From: Planctomycetaceae bacterium
GTDB lineage: Bacteria > Planctomycetota > Phycisphaerae > Phycisphaerales > SM1A02
Assembly: GCA_947490615.1 (NCBI GenBank)
Contig: CANLHK010000001.1
Location: 124,001-188,000, forward strand
Length of the DNA stretch: 64,000 bases
Reading direction: 5' to 3'
The notes below the pieces were generated by a model that did no database searches, had not been told where the DNA came from, and saw nothing but the letters and a program-made list of their open reading frames with translations. Shown here piece after piece: positions 17,496 through 25,285 of this stretch. The position numbers and the translations under genes are program-made. Numbering within the stretch: the first letter of the stretch is position 1; every line of letters begins with the position of its first letter.

Positions 17496-18989
17496 TTAGG
17501 CGGCGGTGATCGCCGCGCTGGCCGTTGCCAGACCGACGGGCCCCTCTGGAACCAACCCACGAATCAAGGCGGCGACCTTCTCGCCATCACGGCTGAGCCG
17601 CCCTGAAGCAAGCGACTCGATCATCCGCGTCACCCACACAGCGTCTGGAGTCGGAAGCCCCCAGATGCGAATGTCGGGATGACGCGACTCGCGGATCGTT
17701 TCCGCGTCAAGCGCGAGTTCCTCAAAGAGCTTCTCACCAGGACGCGCCCCTGTGAAGGTCACGGCGATGTCGCCATGCTGCGCGATACGAGGGCGTAGCC
17801 CTTCACTGCGATCGGGGAAGACCGCGTTCAATCCATGCATGGCAATGAAGCGCTCCACGATGTCGACGATGCGCAGCGGCGCGCCCATGTCGAGCACGAA
17901 GACTTCGCCACTCATCGCCGAACGATCGGTCAGCGCCGCTGCCTGGATCACCAGACTCGCGGCTTCAGGGATCGACATGAAGTAGCGCGTCATGCGCGGA
18001 TCGGTCACGGTCACAGGCCCGCCGTCGGCGATCTGCTTCTTCCAAGTCTCGAGTGCCGAGCCCGAGCTCCCGAGCACATTGCCAAAGCGCACGAGTGAGC
18101 ACGCGGTACTCGAGGTGCGATTCACATGTTGGATGTAGAGCTCTGCAAGACGCTTCGTCGAACCCATGATCGAAGTTGGGTTCACGGCTTTGTCGGTCGA
18201 GACCATCACAAAACGCTCGCATCCCACGGCAATCGCAGCGTCCACAGCGCTCTTGGTGCCAAAGACATTGTTCTCGATGGCGAGCCGCGGATGGTCTTCC
18301 ATCATCGGCACATGCTTGTGCGCTGCGGCGTGAAAGACGATGTCGGGTTCTTCCTCGCGGAAGAGTTCGAGGGTGCGCTGCGCGTCCACGACATCGTGGA
18401 GCGCCGCACGACGCGCGAGAGTTGGAAAGCGTCGGGCGATCTGACGGTCGATTTCAAAGAGTGCGTTCTCGCTGCGCTCTACGAACACGAGCTTGGCGGG
18501 ACCAAAGCGCGCGATGATGCGACAGAGTTCACTGCCGATGGATCCTCCCGCGCCCGTCACGAGCACGGTGCGTCCACCAACCACCGCGCGAATCGACGCT
18601 TCATCGACGGGGCGTGGCGCGCGTCCAAGGAGACGCTGCAAGTCGACATCGACCTCGGTGCGCGGACCCACACCAGCGAGTTGGTCGGACAGCGCGGGCA
18701 TGAATCGATCTGCCACACCGAGTCGTCGCAACCGCGTACGAATCGTTACGAGCAAATCCGCCATCGATGCGGGCAGCGTGATGAGCGCGAGCGCAGGCTG
18801 CCGCGTCGCACAAATCGACTCGAGCTCTTCGAGCGAGCCAAGGATCGGCGAGCCCGCGCCCGCCGCGCACGGTGCACCGACATGGACTTGTCCAAGCACC
18901 ACAGGCGCGTCAGGGAGCAGCGCGAGTTGACGCTCGAGCAGCTCACAAGTCGGGGCGGGGCCGATGAGGATCGCAGTGGTCGACGACAT
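17496..18989 (-). CDS. CapD/WbpM-type UDP-N-acetylglucosamine 4,6-dehydratase
   Basis: 497 residues. It lacks the N-terminal membrane helices of WbpM, having instead a soluble Rossmann-like region (residues 1-130) before the catalytic domain. The NAD-binding glycine motif VTGAGGSIGSEL is at about 144-155. The catalytic stretch STDKAVNPTSIMGSTKR (264-280) carries the modified Ser-Met-Lys triad typical of this subfamily. FGNVLGSSGSALETWKKQI, then GGPVTVTDPRMTRYFMSI and ARPGEKLFEEL complete the family signatures. It makes a 4-keto-6-deoxy sugar nucleotide for surface polysaccharide or for glycan decoration of flagella. It is divergent from galE. Confidence 0.92.
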   Translation of the reverse strand: MSSTTAILIGPAPTCELLERQLALLPDAPVVLGQVHVGAPCAAGAGSPILGSLEELESICATRQPALALITLPASMADLLVTIRTRLRRLGVADRFMPALSDQLAGVGPRTEVDVDLQRLLGRAPRPVDEASIRAVVGGRTVLVTGAGGSIGSELCRIIARFGPAKLVFVERSENALFEIDRQIARRFPTLARRAALHDVVDAQRTLELFREEEPDIVFHAAAHKHVPMMEDHPRLAIENNVFGTKSAVDAAIAVGCERFVMVSTDKAVNPTSIMGSTKRLAELYIQHVNRTSSTACSLVRFGNVLGSSGSALETWKKQIADGGPVTVTDPRMTRYFMSIPEAASLVIQAAALTDRSAMSGEVFVLDMGAPLRIVDIVERFIAMHGLNAVFPDRSEGLRPRIAQHGDIAVTFTGARPGEKLFEELALDAETIRESRHPDIRIWGLPTPDAVWVTRMIESLASGRLSRDGEKVAALIRGLVPEGPVGLATASAAITAA

Positions 18990-19029
18990 GAGGAACGACT
19001 TCGGTTGGAGTTCGGTCTGTACGGTCTGT

Positions 19030-19046
19030 GCGGGTTGGGAACCCGC
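19030..19046 (-). promoter_or_regulatory. perfect hairpin in the capD-galE divergent region
   Basis: GCGGGTT-GGG-AACCCGC is a perfect 7-bp stem with a 3-base loop, 41 bases upstream of the CapD-type start codon. No T-run follows on either strand, so it is more likely a leader structure or protein site than a terminator. The rest of the 182-base divergent region presumably holds both promoters; none is clear enough to mark. Confidence 0.4.
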
Positions 19047-19171
19047 AGGAGGGCTATCGGCCTGTTCGGTGCCCCACTTGCAGCCAATTCGCGCTTCCCC
19101 GCTTCCCGTGCGAGGATCGGAGGAAAAGCCTCAGACCCTCCGAATCGATTCTCCGATAGATCGTGCTCACC

Positions 19172-20194
19172 ATGCGCTTCCTCGTCACCGGCGGTGCCGG
19201 CTACATCGGATCCCACGCCTGCCTTCGTCTCCTCGACGACGGGCATGTCGTGACCGTGGTGGACAACCTCGTGCGCGGACACCGTGGGGCCGTCGACGCC
19301 CTCCGCGCCGCTGGAGGCGCACGGCTGGCCTTCCTCGAGGCCGATCTTGCTGACACCGCGACGCTGGAACGCGCGCTTCGCGACGACCGCATCGACACCG
19401 TGCTTCACTTTGCTGGCTTGACCAATGTCGGCGAGAGCATGGAGCAGCCGCTCGAGTATCACCGCACCAACTGCGCTGGGGGAATCTCCCTCCTGCAGGC
19501 GATGAAGACGACTGGGGTGCGGCGGATCATCTTCTCGTCGACGGCCGCGACCTACGGCGAGCCGCCACAGAGTGCGATGCCGCTCACCGAGTCAACGCCG
19601 CAATGCCCGATCAATCCCTACGGACGGTCGAAGCTCCAGTTTGAAGAAGTGCTGCGCGGCGAATGCGCTGCGCTCAAGGAGTCGAGCCCGCTGGCCGCGA
19701 TCGCGCTGCGCTACTTCAATGTGGCTGGTGCGGATGCGAAAGAGCGCGTTGGCGAAGACCATCGACCCGAGACACATCTCATTCCGATCTGTCTGCAAGT
19801 GGCGCTCGGCGCGCGGCCGCACCTCACGATCTACGGCAACGACTACGAGACGCCTGATGGCACTTGCGTGCGCGACTATGTGCATGTCGAGGATCTTGTC
19901 GATGCGCATCTGGCTGCGCTCACGGCGCTGACTCCTGCGCAGTTCCGCTGTTGGAATGTCGGCATCGGACGCGGCTACTCCGTGCGCGCAGTCCTTGAGA
20001 GTTGCCGCCGCGTGACGGGACACGCGATTCCTGCGATCGATGGCCCGCGTCGTGCAGGTGATCCTGCGGCGCTCTACGCCGATCCCACGGCGATCATGCG
20101 CGATATGCATTGGCGCGCGCAGTGGACCGACTTGGATCGCATTGTGTCGAGCGCGTGGAAATGGATGCGCGCTCATCCGCGCGGCTACGCGTAA
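19172..20194 (+). CDS. galE: UDP-glucose 4-epimerase
   Basis: 340 residues from the ATG at 19172; a GTG nine bases earlier is possible. It is a short-chain dehydrogenase fold with NAD motif VTGGAGYIGSHACLRLLDDG at the start, the SSTAATYGEPP block with the catalytic serine/threonine, and Y-x3-K in NPYGRSKLQF (Tyr150, Lys154). Later GalE signatures are GNDYETPDGTCVRDYVHVED and YADPTAIMRDMHW. It interconverts UDP-glucose and UDP-galactose for polysaccharide and LPS sugars. It is paired divergently with the CapD-type dehydratase, consistent with a surface sugar role. Confidence 0.95.
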   Translation: MRFLVTGGAGYIGSHACLRLLDDGHVVTVVDNLVRGHRGAVDALRAAGGARLAFLEADLADTATLERALRDDRIDTVLHFAGLTNVGESMEQPLEYHRTNCAGGISLLQAMKTTGVRRIIFSSTAATYGEPPQSAMPLTESTPQCPINPYGRSKLQFEEVLRGECAALKESSPLAAIALRYFNVAGADAKERVGEDHRPETHLIPICLQVALGARPHLTIYGNDYETPDGTCVRDYVHVEDLVDAHLAALTALTPAQFRCWNVGIGRGYSVRAVLESCRRVTGHAIPAIDGPRRAGDPAALYADPTAIMRDMHWRAQWTDLDRIVSSAWKWMRAHPRGYA

Positions 20195-20212
20195 TCACCG
20201 AGCGTCGCGCAC

Positions 20213-20842
20213 TCAGAATTCGATCGAGAGCGCGAGCGACACCGAGAGCGCGTCGATGCCAGGATTCTGCTCACCGGTTTGGGCGTTCGAGAGATGCAGC
20301 CAACCGATGCGCGCGGAGAACTCGCTGTCGGCATCGATAGGAAAACTCATGCCGACTGCAGCGCGCGGCGTGAAGCTCGTCGTGGTCGCTTCACTGGGAA
20401 CGGGTGCAGAGAACCCCGCGAAACCCACACCGAGTTCCGCAAAAAGACTGTGCCTCTCGGTGCGATGGAAATGCCAACGCATCAAGACGCCGCCTCCTCC
20501 ACCGAGCGCGTTGTCGTTGGTCTGGTTGACGGCCATCGCTTCGATGAACACGCCGACGGAAAGGTCGTCGGCTACGAACCAATTCATGCAGACGCCGATG
20601 GCACCGATCGCGGTCCCGTTGAAGTCACGAGCGTAGGTGATGTACGGTTCAAGCGGCGTCTCGTCGGCGTTGCCTGCGTCAGCAGTTGGCGCGGCGCTCG
20701 AGGACTCGGCCTGAAGATCCAAAGAAAAGAGCGTCGGCTCCTCCCCTGTTGGATCGAAGCGGAAGGCATCACCCCGCGCCCTTTCCGCGACGGTGAGCAG
20801 CAGAGTTGTGAGCATCAACGCAAGAGGCAAAGGGCGAGGCAT
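20213..20842 (-). CDS. PagL-like lipid A 3-O-deacylase / acyloxyacyl hydrolase
   Basis: 209 residues from the ATG at 20842, which opens a signal peptide (PLPLALMLTTLLLTVAERA, then GDAF). The rest alternates short strands as an eight-stranded outer-membrane beta barrel. The C-terminal signature WLHLSNAQTGEQNPGID carries the PagL catalytic His-x-Ser pair (about H183 and S185), followed by a final aromatic SIEF as in barrel proteins. PagL removes the 3-O-linked acyl chain of lipid A in the outer leaflet. Short length and conserved motif make this convincing despite low overall similarity. It is convergent with galE. Confidence 0.8.
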   Translation of the reverse strand: MPRPLPLALMLTTLLLTVAERARGDAFRFDPTGEEPTLFSLDLQAESSSAAPTADAGNADETPLEPYITYARDFNGTAIGAIGVCMNWFVADDLSVGVFIEAMAVNQTNDNALGGGGGVLMRWHFHRTERHSLFAELGVGFAGFSAPVPSEATTTSFTPRAAVGMSFPIDADSEFSARIGWLHLSNAQTGEQNPGIDALSVSLALSIEF

Positions 20843-20859
20843 GGGCGCATGATCGTCGC

Positions 20860-20875
20860 TGGCACGGGATTCGCA
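20860..20875 (+). promoter_or_regulatory. sigma-54-type promoter sequence with no plus-strand gene
   Basis: TGGCACGGGATTCGCA matches TGGCACG-N4-TTGC with the GG and GC dinucleotides at correct spacing. It points right, into the region antisense to the Nudix gene; transcription would begin near 20886. It could be chance, or drive an antisense or small RNA. Confidence 0.3.
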
Positions 20876-20947
20876 AGCCGAACGAATCCCGCGGATGATG
20901 ACGCGCACTCCCGATCGCGGATCAATGGGCGGCGCGCCGCCGCAGCG

Positions 20948-21430
20948 CTAGCCGAGTCGCTCTGCCAACGCGCGATTGATCGCAGCATTGGCCTTTGGCC
21001 ATGGGAAGTGCGCGAGCTCGTCGACGCCGATCCACCGGACCTCGCTCGCTCCCAATGCTTGCGGCATGGCGTTCGGCTTCACCTCTGCGATGTAGGCGTG
21101 CAAACGCACCGAGGGCGCTCCCTCAGGCTCCTCTGCCGCGGGTTCCACGACCGCGAGGAGGCACGGCGCGCTGAGGAAGGCATCGGCGGTGAGTCCGACC
21201 TCCTCCTCGACCTCCCGACGAGCCGCGGCCTCGGGTTGCTCGCCGAGTTCGATCTTCCCGCCAGGGAACTCCCAGAGCCCTCCGAGGACTGCCGAGGCGT
21301 GCCGACGGGCAACGAGGAGCTCGGTGCGGCCATCCACTTTTCGGTAGAGCGCCGCGAGCGAGACCTCGAGGCAAGGCAGCGTCCGAGACCCACCGCCGTT
21401 ACTGGTCACGACGCCCGCGTCTGCACTCAT
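20948..21430 (-). CDS. Nudix hydrolase, MutT-like
   Basis: 160 residues. The ATG at 21430 has GGAG six bases upstream, so it is preferred to the ATG at 21442. The Nudix box is intact in GGKIELGEQPEAAARREVEE followed by EVGL (consensus GX5EX7REUXEEXGU). The context WEFPGGKIE and the C-terminal VRWIGVDELAHFPWPKANA resemble MutT/8-oxo-dGTP diphosphatase proteins that cleanse oxidised nucleotides, although substrate cannot be read from sequence. It lies between the PagL-like gene and a possible 58-residue frame. Confidence 0.88.
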   Translation of the reverse strand: MSADAGVVTSNGGGSRTLPCLEVSLAALYRKVDGRTELLVARRHASAVLGGLWEFPGGKIELGEQPEAAARREVEEEVGLTADAFLSAPCLLAVVEPAAEEPEGAPSVRLHAYIAEVKPNAMPQALGASEVRWIGVDELAHFPWPKANAAINRALAERLG

Positions 21431-21451
21431 AAACCACTCCAAACCATGGGC

Positions 21452-21628
21452 TTAGCCTGCTTCATCCACTGCCAGACAATCCGACAAGATGTCGTTCGCC
21501 GCGGCGGACTCAACTCGGTACCGTGCATCGCGCACGCAGAGGAGTGCTTTCGCAAGAGAGCTTCCCGCGCGAGCACACGCCACATCATCGAATTCAGGAC
21601 TTGTGACTCCTCGTGAGTCGCGATCCAC
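21452..21628 (-). CDS. possible 58-residue protein of unknown function
   Basis: A GTG at 21628 opens a frame with reasonable codon bias (GVTSPEFDDVACARAGSSLA and SAAANDILSDCLAVDEAG) filling the gap between the PEGA lipoprotein and the Nudix gene. A longer version from an ATG at 21742 would overlap the PEGA gene by 52 bases. No homologue recognised. The start codon lies in the base of the strong hairpin at 21626-21661. It could equally be non-coding. Confidence 0.3.
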   Translation of the reverse strand: MDRDSRGVTSPEFDDVACARAGSSLAKALLCVRDARYRVESAAANDILSDCLAVDEAG

Positions 21629-21668
21629 CGTCCGGAGCGAGTCGGAGCGCGCCGGACGGTGTGTTTTT
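21626..21668 (+). terminator. terminator-like hairpin with T-run, plus orientation
   Basis: CACCGTCCGG pairs perfectly with CCGGACGGTG (10 bp, 16-base loop with 3 further pairs) and is followed on the plus strand by TGTTTTTGG. Flanking genes are both on the minus strand, where no T-run follows. It would therefore terminate an unannotated plus-strand transcript, or be a leader structure for the minus-strand frame at 21452-21628. Confidence 0.4.
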
Positions 21669-21689
21669 GGAGTGTGCACACGCACGGCC

Positions 21690-22154
21690 TCACGGCGTTG
21701 TCGATTCGGAGGGCTGGGGTGCAGGGACGCCCGCCTCAGCACTCAACGGGCGCTCACTGAGCAGCTGCTCACGCATGCGCTCAGCACGGTCGGCAAGCGC
21801 AGGCAGAGAGTCGTTGCGGAGGCGCAGCGTAAACCGCCAGCGCGTCGTGCTGCTTGCATGGACAGGCAACACCTCTGCAAACAGATCCAGCGGAGGCTGG
21901 TCCCACAGCGGGCCGTCGACCGTCGCGGAAGTCACGATCGGCTCGTAGCCCTCCTTCTCGATGCGAAGGTCATAGACACCATCGTGCGTGATCGAGAGGT
22001 CGAGCGGCGTGCGTCCAAGCTGCGCGTCGTTGAGCCAGACCAATGCGCCCGCTGGCTCAGTGTCGATCCAGATGCGCCGCTCGACGCAACCGCCCAAGGT
22101 GAAAGTACCGAGCACGGCAACAGAGCAGCAGATGTGCGCTTTGAACTCGCGCAT
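21690..22154 (-). CDS. PEGA-domain lipoprotein
   Basis: 154 residues with a short lipoprotein signal (CCSVAVLGTFTLGGC, lipobox LGGC, Cys at about 23). A PEGA domain follows: RIWIDTEPAGALVWLNDAQL, then GRTPLDLSITHDGVYDLRIEKEGYEP. PEGA modules are small beta domains on exported proteins, thought to bind surface polymers. A hydrophilic C-terminal tail (ALADRAERMREQLLSERPLS) is helical and proline-rich at the end. It starts only 2 bases after lptB, so it is probably cotranscribed with it and may be linked to envelope assembly. Confidence 0.85.
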   Translation of the reverse strand: MREFKAHICCSVAVLGTFTLGGCVERRIWIDTEPAGALVWLNDAQLGRTPLDLSITHDGVYDLRIEKEGYEPIVTSATVDGPLWDQPPLDLFAEVLPVHASSTTRWRFTLRLRNDSLPALADRAERMREQLLSERPLSAEAGVPAPQPSESTTP

Positions 22155-22156
22155 GG

Positions 22157-22891
22157 TCAGTCGAACTCGTCGCCGCGGAAGGTGGAAGCAAGGTACGCCT
22201 CGCGCACCGTTGGATCGTTGATGATCTGTCGCGGCGTGCCTTCGCGAAGATTCTGGCCTTCGTGGACGATGTAGGCGCGATCGCAGATCCGCAAGGTCTG
22301 CTGCACATTGTGATCGGTCACCAGCATGGCGATGCCGTCGTCGGCAAGGCGGCGCACTTCCACTTGAAGTTCTTCGACGGTGTGCGGATCGACCGCCGCG
22401 AACGGCTCATCGAGCAGCATGAGCTTGGGACGCGTGACGAGAGCGCGCGCGATTTCCAAGCGCCGACGCTCGCCGCCCGAGCACGTGCGAGCCTCATCTT
22501 TGGCCTTGCCGACCAGACCAAACTGCTCGAGCAGTTCACGCGCGCGCACTCGACGCTGCTCACGACTGAGCGCTTGCGTTTCGAGCACGGCGAGCAAGTT
22601 TTCTTCGCAGGTCAAGCGCTGGAACACACTCGGCTCCTGCGAGAGATAGCCCATGCCGAGGAGCGCGTGGCGATACATCGGCTCATCGGTGACATCCTTG
22701 CCGTCAAAGTGCACGCTGCCGCCCTCGGGCGTGATCATGCCGATGGCCATGCGGAAACTTGTGGTCTTGCCAGCACCGTTGCGTCCAAGGAGTCCGACGA
22801 CCTCGCCCGCATTGACCTCAAACGAAACGCCATTGACGACGCGTCGCCCTGCATAGGCCTTGACGAGATGCTGAGCTTCGAGGAGCGCCAC
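22157..22891 (-). CDS. lptB: LPS export ABC transporter ATP-binding protein
   Basis: 244 residues from a GTG at 22891; the frame upstream of it belongs to the DUF4870 gene. Walker A GRNGAGKTT (36-44), Q-loop YLSQEPSVFQRLTCEENLLA (82-101), signature CSGGERRRLEIARAL (137-151) and Walker B LMLLDEPFAAVDP (157-169) are all present. The sequence GLLGRNGAGKTTSFRMAIGM and the QEPSVFQRLT motif are diagnostic for LptB rather than other ABC proteins. It energises extraction of LPS from the inner membrane with LptFG. The kdsC and LptC-like genes are 15 kb away rather than adjacent as in E. coli. Confidence 0.93.
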   Translation of the reverse strand: MALLEAQHLVKAYAGRRVVNGVSFEVNAGEVVGLLGRNGAGKTTSFRMAIGMITPEGGSVHFDGKDVTDEPMYRHALLGMGYLSQEPSVFQRLTCEENLLAVLETQALSREQRRVRARELLEQFGLVGKAKDEARTCSGGERRRLEIARALVTRPKLMLLDEPFAAVDPHTVEELQVEVRRLADDGIAMLVTDHNVQQTLRICDRAYIVHEGQNLREGTPRQIINDPTVREAYLASTFRGDEFD

Positions 22892-22914
22892 GGTCGCAGT
22901 GTAACTGCGCTCGA

Positions 22915-23349
22915 TCAGCCGAGCACGCGCAGCAACATGGGGTAGCGGAAGATCTCGCATCCCGCAGCAGCCACGGCGCCGCGCACCACCGCGACGAGCC
23001 AGATCGGAAACCAAGGGACGAACGCGAGCCAGCCGATGCACGGAACCAACAGCAACACGAGCATGGTGATCTGCGCATTGAGGACTTCGCGCCCGTGATC
23101 GTCGACGAAGGGGCTGCGCGCACGCGTCGCGAGCCACAACACCAACGGTGCGAAGGGCGCGAACGGACCCACCAGCACAATGGCCAGCGGCCAGAGATGC
23201 ATCGCCACGACGATGACCCGATCGGCGTCGGTCGCCCGCAGATCGCGGACGCGACCATTGGGATCGAGCCGCCAACGCTCGAGCGCGCCCAGGGCGCTTC
23301 GGGCAGCTGCGGTGGTGGTTGGGCCAGAGTGAGGCATCGTGGAACTCAT
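22915..23349 (-). CDS. DUF4870 (Tic20-like) membrane protein
   Basis: 144 residues from the ATG at 23349; 23337 is an alternative. It has an N-terminal soluble stretch, then three to four membrane helices: VIVVAMHLWPLAIVLVGPFA, FAPLVLWLATRAR, and ITMLVLLLVPCIGWLAFVPW. FVDDHGREVLNAQITMLVLL is the hallmark of DUF4870, where a helix follows the VxxHGREALNFQ-type motif. Function unknown in the family. The gene precedes lptB by 23 bases. Confidence 0.82.
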   Translation of the reverse strand: MSSTMPHSGPTTTAAARSALGALERWRLDPNGRVRDLRATDADRVIVVAMHLWPLAIVLVGPFAPFAPLVLWLATRARSPFVDDHGREVLNAQITMLVLLLVPCIGWLAFVPWFPIWLVAVVRGAVAAAGCEIFRYPMLLRVLG

Positions 23350-23451
23350 CGGGCGCAAGACTCAAGAGTCGATCGTCAGATCGCGTCGGCAAGGACAGAC
23401 GCGGCGACGGTTCGGAAACCCATACCCGTACTTTCCGTGCGCGCGAACCAA

Positions 23452-24759
23452 TCAGACATCCGCGGCTTCAGTGCCAGGGCGCGGACGATCATTGAGCACT
23501 TCTTCTCGAAGCAGAATGGCAATCCGATCAATCTTGGTCGGCGTCGCGGCGAGGATCTCGAAGGTCGCTTCGGGCGTGTGGTCCTGCTCACCCTTGGTTG
23601 GAACCCGTCCAAACCGATCGAGCAGGAATCCAGCGATCGTGTCAAAGTCGCCCTCTTCGGGAAGCGAAATCCCCAGCCGATCGTTGATCTCTGAGATGGG
23701 CACCCGACCGTCGGCTTCGTAGCGCGTGGTCCCGAGGCGTTCGAGCACGGGCGGCAGCTCATGCTGCGCCTCATGCTCATCGTGGATCTCGCCCACGATT
23801 TCTTCGATCACATCCTCGATGGTGCAGAGCCCGCTGGTTCCGCCGTACTCATCGACGACCACGGCCATGTGCACTTCGCTGCGCTGGAAATCGCGGAGCA
23901 GTTCGCCGATTGGCTTCGTCTCAGGAACCCGTAACGGCTCGCGCAGCAGCGTGCGCAAGTTGAAGTCGGCCGCTGCGGCGCCGAAGTAGCGCACGAGATC
24001 GCGGACATACAAGATCCCCACGATCTCATCCACGCTCTCCGAGTAAACAGGGATTCGTGAGTGACTGTTCGCGCCGATCTTGGAGCGCACCGCCGCGAGA
24101 TCATCGGAGAGCTCGATCGCCTCGATGTCGGTGCGCGGCGTCATGACGCTCGCCACCGTCGTCTGCCCAAAGACCACGGCGCGTTGCAGGAGCGTGGCCG
24201 CGACGGGATCGATTTCGCCTTCGCGCTTGCGATCCTCGATGGAGTTCAGCAGCTCTTCCTCATGCTCATCTTCACGAAGATTCGCTCCCGTGAGGCGGCG
24301 CACTACTTCATCCACAAAGCCAACGGCCGCGAGCAATGGGCCGACGACGATGAGACTCAGTCGAATGAAGCCCAGACTCGACGCGATGATCGGATAGGTC
24401 GCGTGCCGCGCGATGGCACTCGACAGAACGCTGGTGAAGAACCAGACCAGCGCCACCGAAATGACTGCGGTGGCGCTGAGTCCCCGCAGCGTGATGCGCG
24501 CGGAGTCGCCAAACCCCTCGATCGAGACCAGCACAAACGCGAAGATGGTGACGCGCCCAACCGTGCGAAAGAACGCGACCGCGTGCGACGCTTCGAGCAG
24601 GCGCTCGAGCAACCAGCGGCCGCGATCGAGAATGCCTCGGGATTCGAGTTCGCTCTCCAAACCCGAGTGACTCGCCTGCACCATGGCGAGGTTGAGCGCC
24701 GAGAAGAAACTCGTGGCAGCAACGGTCAGAGTGATGGCAAGAAGCAGGTACGGAGTCAC
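23452..24759 (-). CDS. CNNM/CorC-family (HlyC) transporter with CBS pair
   Basis: 435 residues from a GTG at 24759, 7 bases after the ybeY stop. Order: DUF21/CNNM membrane domain with four helices (about 1-140, LLLAITLTVAATSFFSALNL), acidic helical linker, CBS pair (SVMTPRTDIEAIEL and GILYVRDLVRYF to GGTSGLCTIEDVIEEIVGEI), and a CorC_HlyC domain at the C-terminus (ISEINDRLGISLPEEGDFDT). It is likely a Mg2+/Co2+ exporter or regulator. YbeY and a CorC-type protein are neighbours in many bacteria, which supports the call. Confidence 0.92.
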   Translation of the reverse strand: MTPYLLLAITLTVAATSFFSALNLAMVQASHSGLESELESRGILDRGRWLLERLLEASHAVAFFRTVGRVTIFAFVLVSIEGFGDSARITLRGLSATAVISVALVWFFTSVLSSAIARHATYPIIASSLGFIRLSLIVVGPLLAAVGFVDEVVRRLTGANLREDEHEEELLNSIEDRKREGEIDPVAATLLQRAVVFGQTTVASVMTPRTDIEAIELSDDLAAVRSKIGANSHSRIPVYSESVDEIVGILYVRDLVRYFGAAAADFNLRTLLREPLRVPETKPIGELLRDFQRSEVHMAVVVDEYGGTSGLCTIEDVIEEIVGEIHDEHEAQHELPPVLERLGTTRYEADGRVPISEINDRLGISLPEEGDFDTIAGFLLDRFGRVPTKGEQDHTPEATFEILAATPTKIDRIAILLREEVLNDRPRPGTEAADV

Positions 24760-24766
24760 GGCAAGA

Positions 24767-25285
24767 TCAGTGCATTGGTCCCAGCGGCGGTTGCCGAACC
24801 TTGGCAGCGTACACCGAACCGAAACCACCCGCGCAGAGGATCCGATCCTCATGGGCGTGGATCACCAGCGCAGAGGCCTCGGTGTCGTCGGTCAAACCAC
24901 AGGCGTGCAAGGTCCCGTGCACGGCATAGAGCAAGATCTCCTGCTCGATGGCGTGACCCCGAAGGGTCGCCTCTCGCATCGCTACTTCGACACTGATGAT
25001 GAGATCGACTTCGATGCGTCCATCGACTGCTGCTCCATCGTGTCCAGGGAAGCTCAACACATCGGTAGTGCCTTGGACACCCGAGTAGCGCTGGTGCAGA
25101 GCGGACATCGCGGCGTCACCAACCAAGAGCGCATCGACGCGCAGGACCTTCTGTGGAAAGTGCGGCAAGAGCGCGCGCATCAAAGTCGACAGCGCCTGAC
25201 GATCGACCGCAGCAAGACAACCTTCACCTGCGTGAAACTCGACGCTTGGCTCCGCACTCGGTGCTGCGGCGTCGCCTTGGGTCAT
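24767..25285 (-). CDS. ybeY: endoribonuclease YbeY
   Basis: 172 residues. The zinc/catalytic motif is in AVHGTLHACGLTDDTEA: two histidines of the H-x3-H pair are kept, but the third ligand, normally His in GYDH, is Asp. Upstream RYSGVQGTTDVLSFPG and GRIEVDLIISVEVA are conserved YbeY blocks. It is a single-strand RNase required for 16S rRNA 3'-end maturation and ribosome quality control. It has an extended C-terminus (about 25 residues). Its ATG overlaps the nuoF stop by 4 bases (ATGA), so it is translationally coupled to the nuo genes. Confidence 0.9.
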   Translation of the reverse strand: MTQGDAAAPSAEPSVEFHAGEGCLAAVDRQALSTLMRALLPHFPQKVLRVDALLVGDAAMSALHQRYSGVQGTTDVLSFPGHDGAAVDGRIEVDLIISVEVAMREATLRGHAIEQEILLYAVHGTLHACGLTDDTEASALVIHAHEDRILCAGGFGSVYAAKVRQPPLGPMH

